This document shows positions 1 through 9,319 of a stretch of 64,000 nt of DNA, one piece after another; the stretch's first letter is position 1, and every line of letters begins with the position of its first letter. The translations under genes were made by a program, and so were the position numbers. Source of the DNA: Limnephilus marmoratus (Eukaryota > Arthropoda > Insecta > Trichoptera > Limnephilidae); the NCBI GenBank assembly GCA_917880885.1, contig OU862919.1, positions 11,922,001-11,986,000 of the forward strand, written 5' to 3'. Below the pieces are notes generated by a model. It searched no databases and was not told where the DNA came from. It worked only from the letters and a program-made list of their open reading frames with translations.

Positions 1-372
1 AGTTTATTTAAAAATGATATATTTCCGGTTTTCTCTGGTTTTACCATCTAAACCGCACTTATACTATAAACCGATTCTTAGTACGGATTAATCGAAAATA
101 GTGATTGGGACATCACTAGCATGGCCGGCGATAAAATATTCTGAAAAAACATGGTTTTTTAAAATAAATTAAACTTTGATTTAAAAACGATCACAGTTGG
201 TTGCTTGGTGCTTGGTTGGTACATAAAACGACCATACATGCCGCAAGATTAATAATATTGTAGTTGCATTAGGAATTAACTAGAACACATGTGTGCAAAA
301 CACAGTCTTGCTTTTAATGCTTTTAATCGTTTTCATTACGTAATAATATATTTCGCAAAGACAGAAGGCAAA
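1..372. other. No gene seen
   Basis: AT-rich sequence with no supportable reading frame and no repeat that I could match elsewhere in the window. It ends at the A that precedes the Helitron-like element. Confidence 0.5.
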
Positions 373-1066
373 TCTTACATATAAAAAATCTCATGTCACG
401 GTGTTTGTAGTCGCACTCCCCCAACACGGCTTGACCGATTTGTATGAAAATTTTTATGTATATTTGGTAGGTATGAGAATAAGTTTTAAAGTATATTTTA
501 TACCGCCAGGTGAATAGGGTGTCCCTAACCAGAAAAATAACCTCTAATTTGAACCCTCGAACCTACCCCCTCCCTCCCATTTTTTAATCGCGATTTTAGT
601 ATTTTTGTACGAACAAATTTAACCGTCTATCGTATTTCAAACAGAACGAAATTATTTATGTTGTTGAATGACAGATGGCGCTACGTCCGCCTCATCGAAC
701 TTTCGTCCACACATGCGCAAGACATTCACGAGAAGCGTCGCGTCATTTTGATATTTCATTCGACATCATGTTCTCGCGTGGGCAAACCATCGAACTTATT
801 TGTGTTGGCTAAAGATGGACTGACAAAAAATATCGTACACACAATTGCTCTTTGAAATTCATATCGATTTTCTTCATTTCATTTTCGTACTTTAGTTGTT
901 TTTTTTTGTTTTTATCGGCGGTCATCGTCTACAGCGCTTAATTCCTCTTTCTGTTATAGATCCCATCCCCACATATTTACAATACATTCGTTATTTTTTA
1001 TTGAACAACCAAAATATTCACTAGAAATAATTTATATGGCAGAACAACGTTTGTCGGGTCAGCTAG
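373..1066 (+). mobile_element. Non-autonomous Helitron, copy 1
   Basis: The element starts with TC directly after a host A and ends GGGTCAGCTAG directly before a host T, which is the A/T insertion rule and CTRR ending of Helitrons. Its 5' part (TATAAAAAATCTCATGTCA, then CACGGTGTTTGT) and its 3' end are shared with the copy at 6870-7643. The interior also matches in blocks, for example the stretch around 700-800 containing ACACATGCGCAAGACATTCA. There is no Rep/helicase coding capacity, so it would need a partner. The short open frame at 658-855 lies within repeat sequence and its equivalent in the second copy is not conserved in length, so it is not called a gene. Confidence 0.75.
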
Positions 1067-1706
1067 TAATTTATATAATTTTACGTGTATATCTACATAG
1101 ATTGTTGACTGTAATATTATACCGTGGCTACATATTCAATAACTACCTATTGTGCATAGAATAAAGAAGAACACACGAAATGCCATATGGGCGTTATTCG
1201 TGATCCAAAAGTCTGACTATTCTAGTTTTTTATTTTTATTTTTCTTTTACTAACACTGTTTTCTCTTATTGATGTTACCTATTTCAGAAGAATTATTCCA
1301 CGGGCTGCTACTTCTATTTATCTTTTGTATAATTTTAATGTAAGTACTTGCATACTGCTTACTAACCCCGTATGCATGGACATTGGAGGGTCTAGAGTCG
1401 TTCAAATAAATGTAGCTTCGTTCAAAAAAAAAGTAGAGTCTTGAGGTGTGCGGTGATGGAGGAAACCATATGTTTCCTTATAACGCCGTTGGGAAAGTGG
1501 TGGGTCCCCTCCAATGACTATTCTAGTTCAAATCCAGAACTGGGTTTCACCATCATTATGAAATTCAAATGGGATAGTGATACACGAAGTAAGGCAAGTT
1601 TAAGAACATGTGCTAAATTGGCTAGAACCAAAAGGCATTAAGTAAAGTTAATGACAAGTTAGTGGCGACATTGGTTTCCTTTCAAATCTATGATTTTTGA
1701 CCCTGT
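1067..1706. repeat. Gene-free; holds a dispersed repeat
   Basis: No coding region. Positions about 1336-1425 (CTTGCATACTGCTTACTAAC, then TCTAGA and TTCAAATAAATGTAGCT) reappear in reverse complement at about 55385-55475. They therefore belong to a dispersed repeat family that I cannot name. Confidence 0.45.
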
Positions 1707-1805
1707 CAAAGGAGAAATGTCATCTTTGGGGATGCTGTGTGGAGGTCTTTTTAGACAAAGGAAGGAGAGGAAGTTCTGGGAAGGAAAATTCCAGTGTGAT
1801 AGACA
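1707..1805 (-). mobile_element. SINE-B fragment (3' half)
   Basis: The stretch CATCTTTGGGGATGCTGTGT and the following GGAAGGAGAGGAAGTTCTGGG match the repeat at 23111-23454, called SINE-B here. The rest of the element appears to resume around 2740 after an inserted LTR-like block. Boundaries are approximate. Confidence 0.5.
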
Positions 1806-1813
1806 TATGAATC

Positions 1814-2712
1814 TGTGGCGGTCACTTAACCCGCTCTGCGAAGTTTACCGCTGCGCCACTGACGTCCGCGGAATACGCTGGAAGATACGAACTACCTACC
1901 ATTGCAAGGCCGTCTAGGAATAATCCGCCACCTACGCGAAAGAGCTAGAACGTCTGGCTGTACCAAACAAGTGCACGCAGAAAGTTCTAGCGATATCTCG
2001 GCTTTGCGTGAGTTCACCCGGCGTTTCCTACCGTCAGCGAAACTACTTGCCCGTCCGGCAGAGTATAAAAGCGAGCACGAGCCGCATGCAGCTCAGTCTT
2101 AAGTCAGTCAGTACTTTCCATTCATCGAACAAGGAACACAGTCCGAGCAGTGCAGTAACTCTTTACGTGCCTGCGCCCGGCACGGGCCCGCGCAGTTAGT
2201 AGTGAACAATACATATCCAGCGTGACACCAGGAATATTTCCAGCACCTTCGAGGAACTTCTCCAACTACCATCTCAACATGAGATGTCAGGCAACGGGCC
2301 AGCAACCCAGCAGCCATCAACCGGCATCCTGCAACGAGCAGCAATAATAGGCAACGCGCCAGCAATCCTGCAACGAGCAGCAACAAGCATCCTGCAACGA
2401 GCAGCAATCAGCATCCTCACCGCCTCTCAAGGTTTCTTCCTGTGTCACGTGTGTGCTCCGACCCACTGGACACACAGCCGCCAATACTTCGTCACGCGAC
2501 GACGGTCAACCGCCTGGACCAAGGTCACTTCTACACCGCCACGGTGTAGGGCAACACGCCGGCTTCCTGAAGACCTGTGATCTTCACCGCCATAGTGTCC
2601 TGACCTTCATCTTCACATCATCGCGCAGCAGCATCACTATCGGCACCACTGTCACTCCGCTCCGCTTCGACCTCGCTACGTAGCGCATCAATAAAAGACT
2701 GACTCATACATC
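1814..2712 (+). mobile_element. Probable solo LTR or LTR-like block
   Basis: A GC-richer block sits between the two halves of a SINE-B copy. It begins TGTGGCGG, carries a TATA box (TATAAAA, 2064-2070) with an arthropod initiator TCAGTC 29 bases downstream (2093-2098), and has AATAAA at 2690-2695 followed shortly by CATACA. This order of promoter, long transcribed part and poly(A) signal is what an LTR looks like. It also holds imperfect repeats of CATCCTGCAACGAGCAGCAA (about 2290-2420). I could not find a clear target duplication, so the ends are tentative. Open frames here are repeat-driven. Confidence 0.4.
2064..2098 (+). promoter_or_regulatory. TATA box plus arthropod initiator
   Basis: TATAAAA at 2064-2070 and TCAGTC at 2093-2098 are spaced as in RNA polymerase II core promoters of arthropods. 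It is probably the promoter of the LTR-like block. Confidence 0.5.
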
Positions 2713-2739
2713 GACTGACGCCTTTCATTTCTCTCTCGT

Positions 2740-2935
2740 CCCGTCTCTACCGATACGGACCGCTCCCTCAAATCCATTCCTCCCACTGATGTGCAAAGTG
2801 ATGGGTCGAGAGTCCGGAGAGATATAAATTATGAGAGATAGATAAACTTCACCTTAAGAGAAGGGGCACCTCTGCTAAATCAGCAAAACGTAGCGAACCA
2901 TTTAGGGATCTGTGCTCTTATTTGACCGCTGGCAT
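2740..2935 (-). mobile_element. SINE-B fragment (5' half)
   Basis: CCATTCCTCCCACTG (about 2776) is also found in the copy near 22020. GGGGCACCTCTGCTAAATCA, followed by AACGTAGCGAACCA, matches the right part of the repeats at 22140-22290 and 23330-23454. It is read as the continuation of the copy that starts at 1707. Confidence 0.45.
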
Positions 2936-4740
2936 TAATTTGCATCAATTTGCTTTAATATAAAAATATTTAATGGACAGCATCTGCTTTAATTGGAGAG
3001 TGTAATATTATGTAAATTAATATTATTATTAACAAAATTTACGTAGAAACAAAAAAAAATGTATGTGTAAATATTATTTTTTTAAATTTTGATACATTAT
3101 TAATTCACATTTTATAGTATGATTGAATAATGTTGGCCTCACTGGGAGCCTCCCGTGCTGAGGCCCCCATTAAATATTCATTTTTTATTTTTATTTTTAT
3201 GTAGGTATATTTATTTATAATTAAATCGTACGTGAGTTGTTGCTTCTATAATACATGGTGTAACAGCATTTACCCGAAGGATTTTAACCACAATAATTTC
3301 TTAGAAAATATGGAGTAACAAAAAAGTAGATGTCATTTTATTTATTAAAAAAAAATCGAGTGCAGTTGCGAGAAACTTTACCAAAACAATTTCAGTTTCA
3401 GTGCTGGCAACCGGTGCGTTTTTTTTTTTGTTTTTTTTTTTATTTTTTTATTTTTTTATTTTTTTATTTATGTACATAGTTTTCTTTTACCCACCTCTCT
3501 AGACAAAGTCTGTTCCGAGGCAGGTAAATAACAGTTTATATTTATTAAAAAAGATATGAATCAAAGCAATCTCAACCAATACTTGAAAAGTGAGGTCACA
3601 ATCAAAGTGACCAATGAGCGCAGACCTTGCGTAATTTCAATAGGACCCTTTAAAACTGCCATCATAATCAAAGACGCCAATGAGCGCAGTTGATGCATCG
3701 CAGGTGCAGTAATCGTCATTTACGTTTTATCTGAAATCCAAATCAGAGCGGTGCTATAGAGTTTCACTTCAAAAATTTTAATTTTACAATGTTGTCACTT
3801 ATTTGGCGGTCGGGTACAGCCTTGCGGGACACGTGATAAGCACTCCGTTCCAGCAATACCTACGGCGACAGACGAGACTGTGTAGTGTGTTCGTAGTTCG
3901 ATCCATTCTTATGCTTACTCTGTCGGTATAAAAAGGTTGTATTCGAAAAGGCTACTATCTTGAACCGGAATTGGTTCGCTACGCTCAGTCAATTAATTCC
4001 TTTAAGATAATCGTACATTTTATTAATACTAGCTGTTAAAAACACGCTTAATAGGTTTTAACTGCTAGGCCCTGCGGGCGGCTTTTGGTACGGCATCGCC
4101 CAGTTAGTGTTGGTGACCATTTAATAGATCCAATACGAACTGATTCCAAAAACAGGCCGGTCCTCGGATCCACTATAGCTAGTCACCGGGACAAAGTAAC
4201 CGAGACGGAGCAATGACGTCATATGTAATATGTAGCCACTTGATACAACATGTATTACCGTCAATCTTTTCATATCCGGCGAGATACCACATATTCACAA
4301 ATTCGTAGCAGTTATACCTGGGGGAAGACGTCCCCATTCGACCTGCTGACGGAAGTAGCGACATCTTGTGTCGAATTCTTGAATTGGAAACCGAATTATA
4401 ACAGTAGCTTTGTGTGAAATTCCACGTATTTTCTTTTTATTTTTTTTTTATTTGAAATATACATACATATAACAGATTTACATAAGGAAAATATAGGTTC
4501 TTAAAAATAATTACAATTAAAGTAATTTCTTGTTAATGAATCTACCCAATTTAAAATAGAAAAACATTTCTCGTGTTTAAATTGGGGAAAAATTAAATTA
4601 AATTGGGTATACAGATGTTATTCGTAGCGCGGTGCGTATGGCGTGGCGTCCGACGTGCACTCGTAACTGGGTTAATAACGTTCGATTCAAGTTTTATTAG
4701 AATACATAACTCTTTTTTTTATAATAACTTTTGAAGGTTA
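2936..4740. other. Gene-free; low complexity and a weak LTR-like block
   Basis: No coding region. 3418-3475 is T-rich with a 7-bp TTTTTTA period. CCAATGAGCGCAG occurs twice (about 3611 and 3675), in a local duplication. 3789-4170 is GC-richer, starts TGTTGTCACTTATTTGG and has TATAAAAAG at 3927-3935. It could be an old LTR, but I see no matching end, so it is only noted. Confidence 0.35.
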
Positions 4741-5720
4741 TTGGTTTGTTTATTTGTTTATTTATTTGAGACACAAACAGGATATTTATACAACATTTTG
4801 TGGGTAGTATATGATAAATTAAAATACAAATATAAGTATCCCTAGATTAATGTGTCTGCATTAATCACAAATGCATTTTCACAGAAGCAAACTCTTGAAA
4901 ACTTAAATACAAAATTGAAATACATAATAATAACAAGTATACAATATTTATAAAGTATTTACTGAAAAGTAATACAACATTTTTTTTTTTTTTTAAATGC
5001 ACAAATTGTGTAGATATTTTTTGAAATATGTTATATTATTTGCAAAAATATCAATGGAACTGTGTATTTTAACAAGATCGTTGTATGACCGAGACATTCA
5101 TTAAAATATCCAGACATAGGATTAAAATATCCAGTATTATTCGTAAAAATTTCAGTCCAAAATATGTTAAGGGTTCTAGTAGATTTGGGCCTGGCGTATA
5201 ACTTGATTTGGTTGACTAAGTTACTGTCTACACGATTATTCACAATTTTATAGAGCATTAAGAGTTCATTTATGTTTCGTCTTTTAACTAGACTCTCTAA
5301 TTTGAAATACGCAAGTCTTTGTTCGTACCCGTCTAGAAGATGGTGGACACCTGATCGGTAAGACAAAATCCGTGTAAATTTTCTTTGGACTGAATCGAGT
5401 CTAGATACCTGTGTAATATAATGTGGATTCCAGACTGTTGACCCGTACTCAAGAACACTTCGGATTAAGGAATTGAATAGAATTATTAGGCTATTAGAAT
5501 TCTTAAATAGTTTGGTTGATCTTACAATAAAACCTAGTAATTTATTTGATTTACTCACAATGTATTCAATGTGTTGATTGAATATCAGTTTGTTGTCAAA
5601 TATAATTCCTAAATCTTTTATTAATTCAACTGTTTCGAGATTGTGACCACATATGCTATATGAATATAGAATTTTGTTGGTGTTCTTGGTGAAGTTTATA
5701 ACTTTGCACTTATCCATTAA
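4741..5720 (-). mobile_element. 5'-truncated CR1-like LINE, 3' end
   Basis: On the minus strand a reverse-transcriptase C-terminal region is followed by about 290 bases of 3' UTR and a tail of AAAT-type repeats (about 4741-4770). This is the usual shape of a LINE insertion that reverse-transcribed only its 3' end. Confidence 0.7.
5031..5717 (-). pseudogene. LINE reverse transcriptase, C-terminal fragment
   Basis: This open frame of about 228 codons matches the region after the catalytic palm in CR1/Jockey-type reverse transcriptases. Visible motifs include DLGIIFDNKLIFNQHI, LLGFIVRSTK, FNSLIRSVLEYGSTVWNPH and LDSVQRKF. The palm with its two Asp residues, the endonuclease and ORF1 are all absent, so it cannot act. 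The frame after the RSVLEYGS motif continues to a stop without obvious lesions, suggesting a fairly young truncated copy. The same motif series occurs in LINE D at about 33430-33690, but the sequences differ enough to be separate families. Confidence 0.75.
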
Positions 5721-5736
5721 TGTTATATATTATTGA

Positions 5737-6030
5737 AGAAGAAGATAATAATGACAATATCTAAACGAAGTGTGAAAAAGAACACGACCCAGAAAAATAA
5801 AAACAGGACTCTAACCCAAGATCTCTCATCTTAGGGAACGTACCCATACGACGTGACCAACTTTTTGCAATTTTTAACCCCCCCGGTGACCAAAAACCTA
5901 TGGCCCCCGCCGCTCATTTGTACCAAGCGTAGTATTTTGAAGACCGCCCCCCCCCCCGAACAGGTCACGTAGTATGGGTGCATTCCCTACCGGGACGAAT
6001 GCCTTAACCAATTCGTCTCTGAGACCTTTT
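5737..6030 (-). mobile_element. tRNA-derived SINE (type C), left copy
   Basis: Read on the minus strand it starts AGGTCTCAGAGACGAATTGG and continues through CCCGGTAGG. After the inserted MITE it goes on to GAGATCTTGGGTTAGAGTCC, a pol III B-box-like stretch, and an AT-rich tail ending ATTATTATCTTCTTC. It faces a second copy at 6117-6275 head to head. Confidence 0.6.
5834..5987. mobile_element. 154-bp MITE with TA duplication
   Basis: The terminal inverted repeats are 26 bp with four mismatches: the left end is GGGAACGTACCCATACGACG and the right end is the matching complement. TA flanks both sides (5832-5833 and 5988-5989). Removing the MITE and one TA restores the SINE sequence seen in the facing copy. 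TA duplication points to mobilisation by a Tc1/mariner-type transposase. It is C-rich inside and has no coding capacity. Confidence 0.75.
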
Positions 6031-6116
6031 ATTTTTAAGCAAAAAAGGTGGCTGCCAAAAATATGATGAAGTTAATTCTGAATTTAAAATATGTGATTGA
6101 CAAAAATTCGTTAAAT

Positions 6117-6275
6117 AAGAGGTCTCAGTGGCCGAACCGTAAAAGTGTTTGTCCCGGTAGGACGGGAGATCTTGGGTTCGAGTCCCAGATGCGAAATATA
6201 ACTTTTTTTATTTTTTCTGTGTCTCGTTTTTTTTTAAATTTCATTTAGATTTTTTAGTATTATCTTCTTCACTGA
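6117..6275 (+). mobile_element. tRNA-derived SINE (type C), right copy
   Basis: It starts AGGTCTCAGTGGCCGAACCG and carries a clear B box (GGGTTCGAGTCCC, about 6175-6187). Its tail ends AGTATTATCTTCTTC, mirroring the left copy's outer end. The two copies form a large inverted repeat. Confidence 0.6.
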
Positions 6276-6869
6276 ATAATTAATATTCGAGAACGCAATC
6301 TTAAAATGTAATTATTATAATTTTAGCTTTAAAGCTAGGGCTAACAGACAGGTGGCAATTAAATAACAGACCGGGTGTCAGTCCAAAGCTAACATCTCTC
6401 AGAATTCCTCTCGTTTGACGAGCAGACTTCTCACAGTGAAAACACCTATTAAATCTGCCCGGAGCGGTGTAAACTAGGTAAAGGGTGTTATTTATGAAGC
6501 AATTGTTGCTCAAGAAAGGTGTTTAAGTGGAACGGCTGCGCAGCCCATTTCGTCCCATTTCATACAAAACTTAACTGTGGATTTTTGAGGCCAAAAGTTG
6601 TATTAAAAATCTGGTGTATTTAGGTAATTAAAGATTTCAATTTTTGCTACATTTTGGAAACAATTTGGATTTTGTGAGTTAATTATAACGATTAAAGATA
6701 TATCTTATATTATAAAAAATAAAACAAAAAAATTGTGAAAAATTCGTTTTTCGGCTAGTAATTTGAATTTATGTACGACAAACTTGTGTTCTGACTTAAA
6801 TAGGTCATTTCTAATTTAAATTTATCGTCAAAATTCTTTCTTTTAATAATTTTATTTCCTATTTCATCA
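6276..6869. other. No gene seen
   Basis: AT-rich, without supportable coding sequence. The 70-codon minus-strand frame at 6301-6513 has no recognisable motif. Confidence 0.4.
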
Positions 6870-7643
6870 TCTTATATATAAAAATCTCATGTCAGTCATG
6901 TCACGGTGTTTGTGGAAATAATGAATGTATATTTGGTAGGTTTGAGAATAGGTTTTAAAGTATACTTTACGCCGCAAAGTGATTACGGTGTCCCATCCAG
7001 AAATTTTTTTCTTTTTTTGACAAAAAATTTTTTTTGTAGTTTTTTTTTATTTGGCATCAAAAAATACATAGTAACTCCAAATTATTACCTTCCTACTACC
7101 ACCCTCCCATTTTTAATCGCGTTTTTAGTATTTTGTATGAACAAATATAACCGTCGTTGTTAATTATTTATGTCGTTGAAAGGCAGATCCGCCTCATCGA
7201 ATTTTCATCCACACATGCGCAAGACATTCAAGAGAAGCGTCACGTCATTTTGATATTCCATTCGGCATCATGTTCTCGCGTGGGTAAACCATCGAGCTTA
7301 TTTGTATTAAAATATCATACACTCAATTGCTCTTCGAAATTAATATTGAGTTTCTTTATTTCATTTTCCAACTTTAGGATAAAAAATATATTACTTTTTT
7401 TCACATTTCATTTAACTTTTAAGAGATCAAACAATGAATATACTTTAATGAAATACATTGAATTGAGAAAATTAACGGTTGGTGTTTTTTTGTTTTTATC
7501 GGCGGGCATCGTCTACAGCACTCCATTTCTCTTTCTGCCATAGATCCCATCCCCACACACTTACACTACATTCGTTATTTTTTACACCAAAATATTCACT
7601 AGAAATAATTTATATGGCAGAACAAATTTTTCGGGTCAGCTAG
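6870..7643 (+). mobile_element. Non-autonomous Helitron, copy 2
   Basis: It starts TCTTATATATAAAAATCTCA after a host A and ends CGGGTCAGCTAG before a host T. It is the same family as 373-1066. The Helitron ending and the absence of a target duplication are both seen directly. There is no Rep/helicase gene. Confidence 0.75.
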
Positions 7644-8769
7644 TATTTTTATAACAAATACGGTAAAATTATTTCGACTTCAGAAAAGAAAATCATAGCG
7701 AAATTTGAAAATGTGTTCAATTTTATAAATGAAAATCTTGGGCCTTATTTGTTCTTGTTTTAACTGTTGAATTAAAAGAACACTTTCCAATGTTCAAAAT
7801 ATATCTTTTACCTTTCCGCTAATATGAATTTAACATTTGGCTGTTTTTCTTTGACTTTTGGCAAAGACATCGCTGTCGAATGTATACACACATGCATAAA
7901 TCAATTTTGTGTGTGTTGTTCACCTCAATTTTTTTATTGAGCAACGCATTCTAACTAGTCTTCAGAAAGATTCTTAATTTTAATGAACTTACTATTTTAG
8001 AACTAATTTGGTAGATATGTATGTAATCGTCTCACCTAAACTAAGAATATGCAATTATCATGGTTCATTTTGGTGCGGTTGAATTAGCGAAAGCATTTTG
8101 GCAAACTTTTCAGTTAGGCGGGCATTAAAAAAACATTTGGTGCATTCGTCTCGCAGTTAATGGCACTTGAATCCATCTCATAATTAGAGTTTTAACTGCT
8201 GTTTTATTATTATGTGCCATCACTGGCAGTTACGACAGTTTGTAATTGATTGATCAATTAATTCTGCTCGAACCATCTAGTGATGGTGAAGTCATATTTA
8301 TTTTGGATGGTCGTGGATCTCCATTCTGAATCAATTAAAATTATTCGTGAAACTAATAAACTAAATATGTAAGAAGTAAAAAAAAAACTAATAAACTAAA
8401 AAATAAATTAAAACTAACTAATAAACTAAACTAATAAACTAAATATGTCAGTGTTGCTTAGCAACGCTAGCCTCGACGTTTGCTTGTATTTTAGCTCTCT
8501 GATTTTTTATTGTATCAGATAGAAAAGAATTAGCTTTGATCCCAAAACATATAAATATTTGGATATAAGTATATTAGATAACGTAATAAATAAACTGCCA
8601 GTGAACCGTAGGATATTTAGGTAAATAAATACAATATAAATTTTTCCTTTTGTGAGGACTTCAGTAACCAAGGTAAACAACTATATTTTGAGATTACGTT
8701 GAAATATATTTTGTAGGTAAATTTAATTATATATTTTATTTTGATAACATTATTCTACAATATAATATA
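7644..8769. other. Gene-free AT-rich stretch
   Basis: No coding sequence. A short tandem ACTAATAAACTAAA repeat lies at about 8350-8445, followed by a small palindrome GTTGCTTAGCAAC (about 8453). Confidence 0.4.
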
Positions 8770-8787
8770 TATTATATGATGTAAAAA

Positions 8788-9317
8788 TCCCGCAAGAAAA
8801 AAATCCATCTCTCAAAATTATAGGCTTAACCGAAAAATATTCTTTTGAAGAAATGGAAAGGACAATTAAGTGTCAAAATGAGTTTATTTTTGAACAGCAC
8901 TCAAAAATAAAAGTAACATTTGTAAAAGAAACAAAAAATCTACGAAATCAAACAAGCTACACCATATATGCTGACGTTGACGGAAAGACATACCACAGGA
9001 TGTTAAAGGAAGAAAAAATAAATATTGGATGGGACAGATGCAGGATCTTTGATAATTTAAATATCATGAGATGTTTTAAATGTAATGGGTTTAATCACAA
9101 GGCTATAGATTGCAGAAACCTAAAATCTTGTCCAAAATGCGCAAAACATCATGATGTTAAAGATTGCACCGAGGAGGATATTCAGTGCATCAATTGTATA
9201 ATGACTAGCAATAGATTAGGACTGAAACTAAATAGTGGTCACTCAGCCATGAGCAAGGAATGCCCAATTTATAAAAGAAAACTAGAAGCAAAAATGAGCA
9301 GAATCTCTTTTTTATAA
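8788..9317 (+). pseudogene. LINE A ORF1 (zinc-knuckle RNA-binding protein), 5'-truncated
   Basis: In I- and Jockey-type LINEs this protein coats the element RNA. The frame is open upstream of the first ATG (8853), reading KIIGLTEKYSFEEMERTI, so the true start has been lost with the 5' end. Three cysteine-histidine knuckles follow: CFKCNGFNHKAIDC, CPKCAKHHDVKDC and CINC with the later H and C of GHSAMSKEC. The frame ends at a TAA just before ORF2, which opens within about 20 bases in another frame, an arrangement compatible with reinitiation. Confidence 0.7.
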
Positions 9318-9319
9318 AA

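Noticed and set aside
2108..2580. ORFs rich in repeated residues on both strands
   Set aside because: Produced by the imperfect CATCCTGCAACGAGCAGCAA repeats in the LTR-like block.
3789..4170. A second solo LTR
   Set aside because: A TATA-like motif and GC-richer composition are present, but no matching end, duplication or second copy was found.
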